Assembly: GCF_000422465.1 (NCBI RefSeq)
Contig: NZ_KE383846.1
Span: 359,444 to 423,443, forward strand
Length of the DNA: 64,000 nucleotides
Reading direction: 5' to 3'
From: Paenibacillus harenae DSM 16969
GTDB taxonomy: Bacteria; Bacillota; Bacilli; Paenibacillales; Paenibacillaceae
A program made the translations under genes and the position numbers. This document shows positions 62,270-64,000 of the stretch, one piece after another; position 1 is the first letter of the stretch, and each line of letters starts with the position of its first letter. The notes below the pieces were generated by a model that was not told the DNA's origin, did no database searches, and worked only from the letters and a program-made list of their open reading frames with translations.

Positions 62270-63106
62270 TCAATGAAACTCCTGAAAGCTAAGATAATAA
62301 ACCGGGTAATTCGGAAGCTGCTTGAAGCCGAGCTTCCTTGCGATTGCAATCGAGTCCTTCCGGAAATGCTCGGTCGTCCAATGAGGCGTGCCGCCGATCC
62401 AAAGGCATTTGCGGATGAAGGCCGCAGCCATTGCGGTCGCCAATCCTTTGCCGCGATGCATGACGCCGTACGTGTTAATTCCGATCTCATACTCAAGGCC
62501 GCCGACATAGACGGAAAGGCAAGTGCCGATCACTTCGCCGTCCTTCATGACGCAGAAACCGAATCCCTTCTCCAAAAACCCCTCGACCGACGCCCAAAAT
62601 TTCAAAATTTCCGCTGCCATGATCCTCTCGGCATCACCGGCTATCACGCTTTGATCCATTTCCATGACCGTATATCCGCCCGGAATTTCCACTTCCACGC
62701 TGGAATGATTAGCTGCGAACGTCCGAGGATCGAAGATAAACGGAACTCGCTCTCCCCTAATTAGCCTGTTACTGAACCGGCGGGTCACGAAGGAATGCGC
62801 CTCCTCCGACGAGTACACCTCCAGGTTAAAGCAGTCCTCGCCGAGCCGCAGCGCTTCCGGCTTAATGGTGTTCACAATCAACGCCTCTACTTCTTCGTAG
62901 AAAGCTTCATCATAGCTCCCGACCAGGTAAAACATTTCATTCTGCGCCCATATAAGCGCCGCCTTTGGTGCTTCTGCACGATCAACAAAAATCTTGCCCA
63001 AATTAATTCCGCTCAAAACGCCGTTGATCACAACATTCGAACGCGCGTCTCCGAGCAGAGGCGGTATCTTTTGCCAATCATCTATAGCTAGCAATTGTCT
63101 AATCAT
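62270..63106 (-). CDS. GNAT family acetyltransferase, ZmaR-like
   Basis: 278 residues of the GNAT_acetyltran group that includes zwittermicin self-resistance ZmaR. The C-terminal GNAT core has YEIGINTYGVMHRGKGLATAM with the acetyl-CoA loop; GGTPHWTTEHFRKDSIAIARKLGF is the family-specific end (quoted in part). ATG 63106 has AGGACGTG about twelve bases upstream. Acceptor unknown. Confidence 0.83.
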   Translation of the reverse strand: MIRQLLAIDDWQKIPPLLGDARSNVVINGVLSGINLGKIFVDRAEAPKAALIWAQNEMFYLVGSYDEAFYEEVEALIVNTIKPEALRLGEDCFNLEVYSSEEAHSFVTRRFSNRLIRGERVPFIFDPRTFAANHSSVEVEIPGGYTVMEMDQSVIAGDAERIMAAEILKFWASVEGFLEKGFGFCVMKDGEVIGTCLSVYVGGLEYEIGINTYGVMHRGKGLATAMAAAFIRKCLWIGGTPHWTTEHFRKDSIAIARKLGFKQLPNYPVYYLSFQEFH

Positions 63107-63215
63107 GATCGTTCACGTCCTATTTCGATTTTTATCGTTCCCGCTCTGTTGCATAGAAGAACATAAGAATCGAAATGCTGCTCGCCTATTCGTTACAAGT
63201 CACCTCCAGTACTCT

Positions 63216-63575
63216 CTACAGCCTCTTAAACTCTTTAAATCTTGTTCCCTGGAAGGTCAGCTCGCCTTGATCGCCAACCACAATTAGTCCATACCGATCC
63301 GATTGCACAGGCAGCTCCTTACGTGAGCGGTCCTCAAACTCAAAGGTGATATAATAATTCGTATTGGCGCTTGAATCACCCGACCCGCCCCATACTTCCG
63401 TCCGTTTATCGACGACCTTGCAACTGCGGGTAACAAGCTCCGCCGCATTATTCGAAGCCCAGCTGCTTAAACCTTTAATGATAACAAACAAGAACGTACC
63501 GACGACAAGGGTTACGATCGCTCCCCCGAATAGAATAAAAAACAGTGGAACTTCGCTTAAATAAACTTCCGGCAT
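63216..63575 (-). CDS. DUF2500-type membrane protein
   Basis: 119 residues: an N-terminal membrane span (PLFFILFGGAIVTLVVGTFLF) and a beta-rich domain with NTNYYITFEFEDRSRKELPV and DQGELTFQGTRFKEF, which fits DUF2500. ATG 63575 directly follows the stop of the ABC ATPase gene (TAGATG), so translation is coupled. Function unknown. Confidence 0.8.
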   Translation of the reverse strand: MPEVYLSEVPLFFILFGGAIVTLVVGTFLFVIIKGLSSWASNNAAELVTRSCKVVDKRTEVWGGSGDSSANTNYYITFEFEDRSRKELPVQSDRYGLIVVGDQGELTFQGTRFKEFKRL

Positions 63576-64000
63576 CTATAACACCGCCGCCGGTTCCGGC
63601 CTGACGGCCCCTTCCGCGTACAACTGTTTCATGACCGCTTCGATCGGAAGCGATTCAATGGCCATATCTATAATGCCGTAAGCTTCATTAAACTCCCGAA
63701 TAAACTGCTTCAAGGGAAGCAGCGAGGTATCGATCTCCAGTTCAAGCTCAAGCGGGCCGATTCGTTCGAGAACATGCAGCCCTTTCCGCGCGATATCCGG
63801 CACTGCCGCTTCGGTCGTCAGGCGAACCGACTTCTTATCGCCCAATCGGCTCCGCAAGCCGCTCAGCGAATCATCCACCACAATCTCGCCGTGATTGATG
63901 ACCATTACCCGCTCCGCGAGCAATTCCACATCGCCTAAGTCATGCGTCGTCAAAATAAACGTCACGCCTTGACGGTTCATGCTTCGGATGAAGCCGCGAA
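63576..64000 (-). CDS. ABC transporter ATP-binding protein (partial, 5' end outside window)
   Basis: C-terminal part only; the minus-strand frame enters from beyond base 64000 (RGFIRSMNRQGVTFILTTHD at the visible start). The switch histidine is in LTTHD, followed by the ABC-2-type C-terminal extension (ERVMVINHGEIVVDDSL and beyond). The Walker motifs lie outside. Stop at 63576 abuts the DUF2500 start. Confidence 0.85.
   Translation of the reverse strand, partial: RGFIRSMNRQGVTFILTTHDLGDVELLAERVMVINHGEIVVDDSLSGLRSRLGDKKSVRLTTEAAVPDIARKGLHVLERIGPLELELEIDTSLLPLKQFIREFNEAYGIIDMAIESLPIEAVMKQLYAEGAVRPEPAAVL

Noticed and set aside
1-64000. CRISPR arrays, rRNA genes, intact tRNA genes
   Set aside because: None seen. 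The periodic inverted repeats lack the constant repeat and spacer lengths of CRISPR and have no cas genes nearby.

Overview
The window looks like a chromosomal segment of a Paenibacillus-type bacterium (GC-rich Firmicute). The evidence is strong AGGAGG-type ribosome binding sites, LplB/YtcP-style sugar transporters with an LplA-type lipoprotein, membrane-anchored AraC regulators, Bce-type antimicrobial-peptide modules and Firmicute-type SelO. No species can be named from the sequence alone.

Layout. 1-6.3 kb: an inositol catabolic operon on the minus strand (iolD, iolE, iolC, iolA, iolG; iolG runs off the left edge), preceded by a perfect 14-bp LacI-type palindrome. 6.4-6.9 kb: an intergenic region with a periodic array of short inverted repeats, found again at 60.5 kb. 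6.9-17 kb: a minus-strand plant-polysaccharide locus: membrane AraC regulator, sugar-binding lipoprotein, two permeases, a toroid-type carbohydrate-active enzyme and a double-length GH105 hydrolase, with a cre-like site. 17.2-21.1 kb: a dehydrogenase plus two TIM-barrel isomerases, divergent from an AraC regulator. 21.1-26 kb: two hydrolases, each behind a copy of a duplicated promoter module, next to an OmpR-type two-component system that may control them.

26-35.4 kb is a mobile, AT-rich accessory region. It holds a decayed group II intron reverse transcriptase, IS200/IS5, IS4 and IS66 remnants, and a three-gene operon of DNA methyltransferase, McrB-like AAA+ protein and McrC-like nuclease, plus radC and an XRE regulator. 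Its 8.4-kb core lies between 28-bp direct repeats that are parts of a tRNA-Ala gene. No integrase is visible.

35.5-41.2 kb: a BceRS-BceAB-like module whose permease is fused to an extra C-terminal PAF-acetylhydrolase-like domain. 41.8-46.6 kb: an ABC exporter with a NEW3-domain partner, then an ECF sigma/anti-sigma pair. 46.9-49.7 kb: glycolate oxidase subunits. 49.8-57.1 kb: acetyltransferases, methyltransferases, SelO, a TIMP-like membrane protein and a coiled-coil protein, with two small ORFs too short for routine calling. 57.5-60.4 kb: a secreted subtilase. 60.9-62.1 kb: a winged-helix protein fused to a GyrB-type ATP-binding domain, behind a strong promoter overlapped by a 32-bp perfect palindrome. 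The window ends with a ZmaR-like acetyltransferase, a DUF2500-type protein and a partial ABC ATPase.

Most unusual: the winged-helix/GyrB fusion with an apparently lost catalytic glutamate, the permease-hydrolase fusion, the methyltransferase-McrBC island in a tRNA fragment, the duplicated direct-repeat promoter, and the periodic inverted-repeat arrays. All functions are inferred from motifs read by eye; no database search was run.
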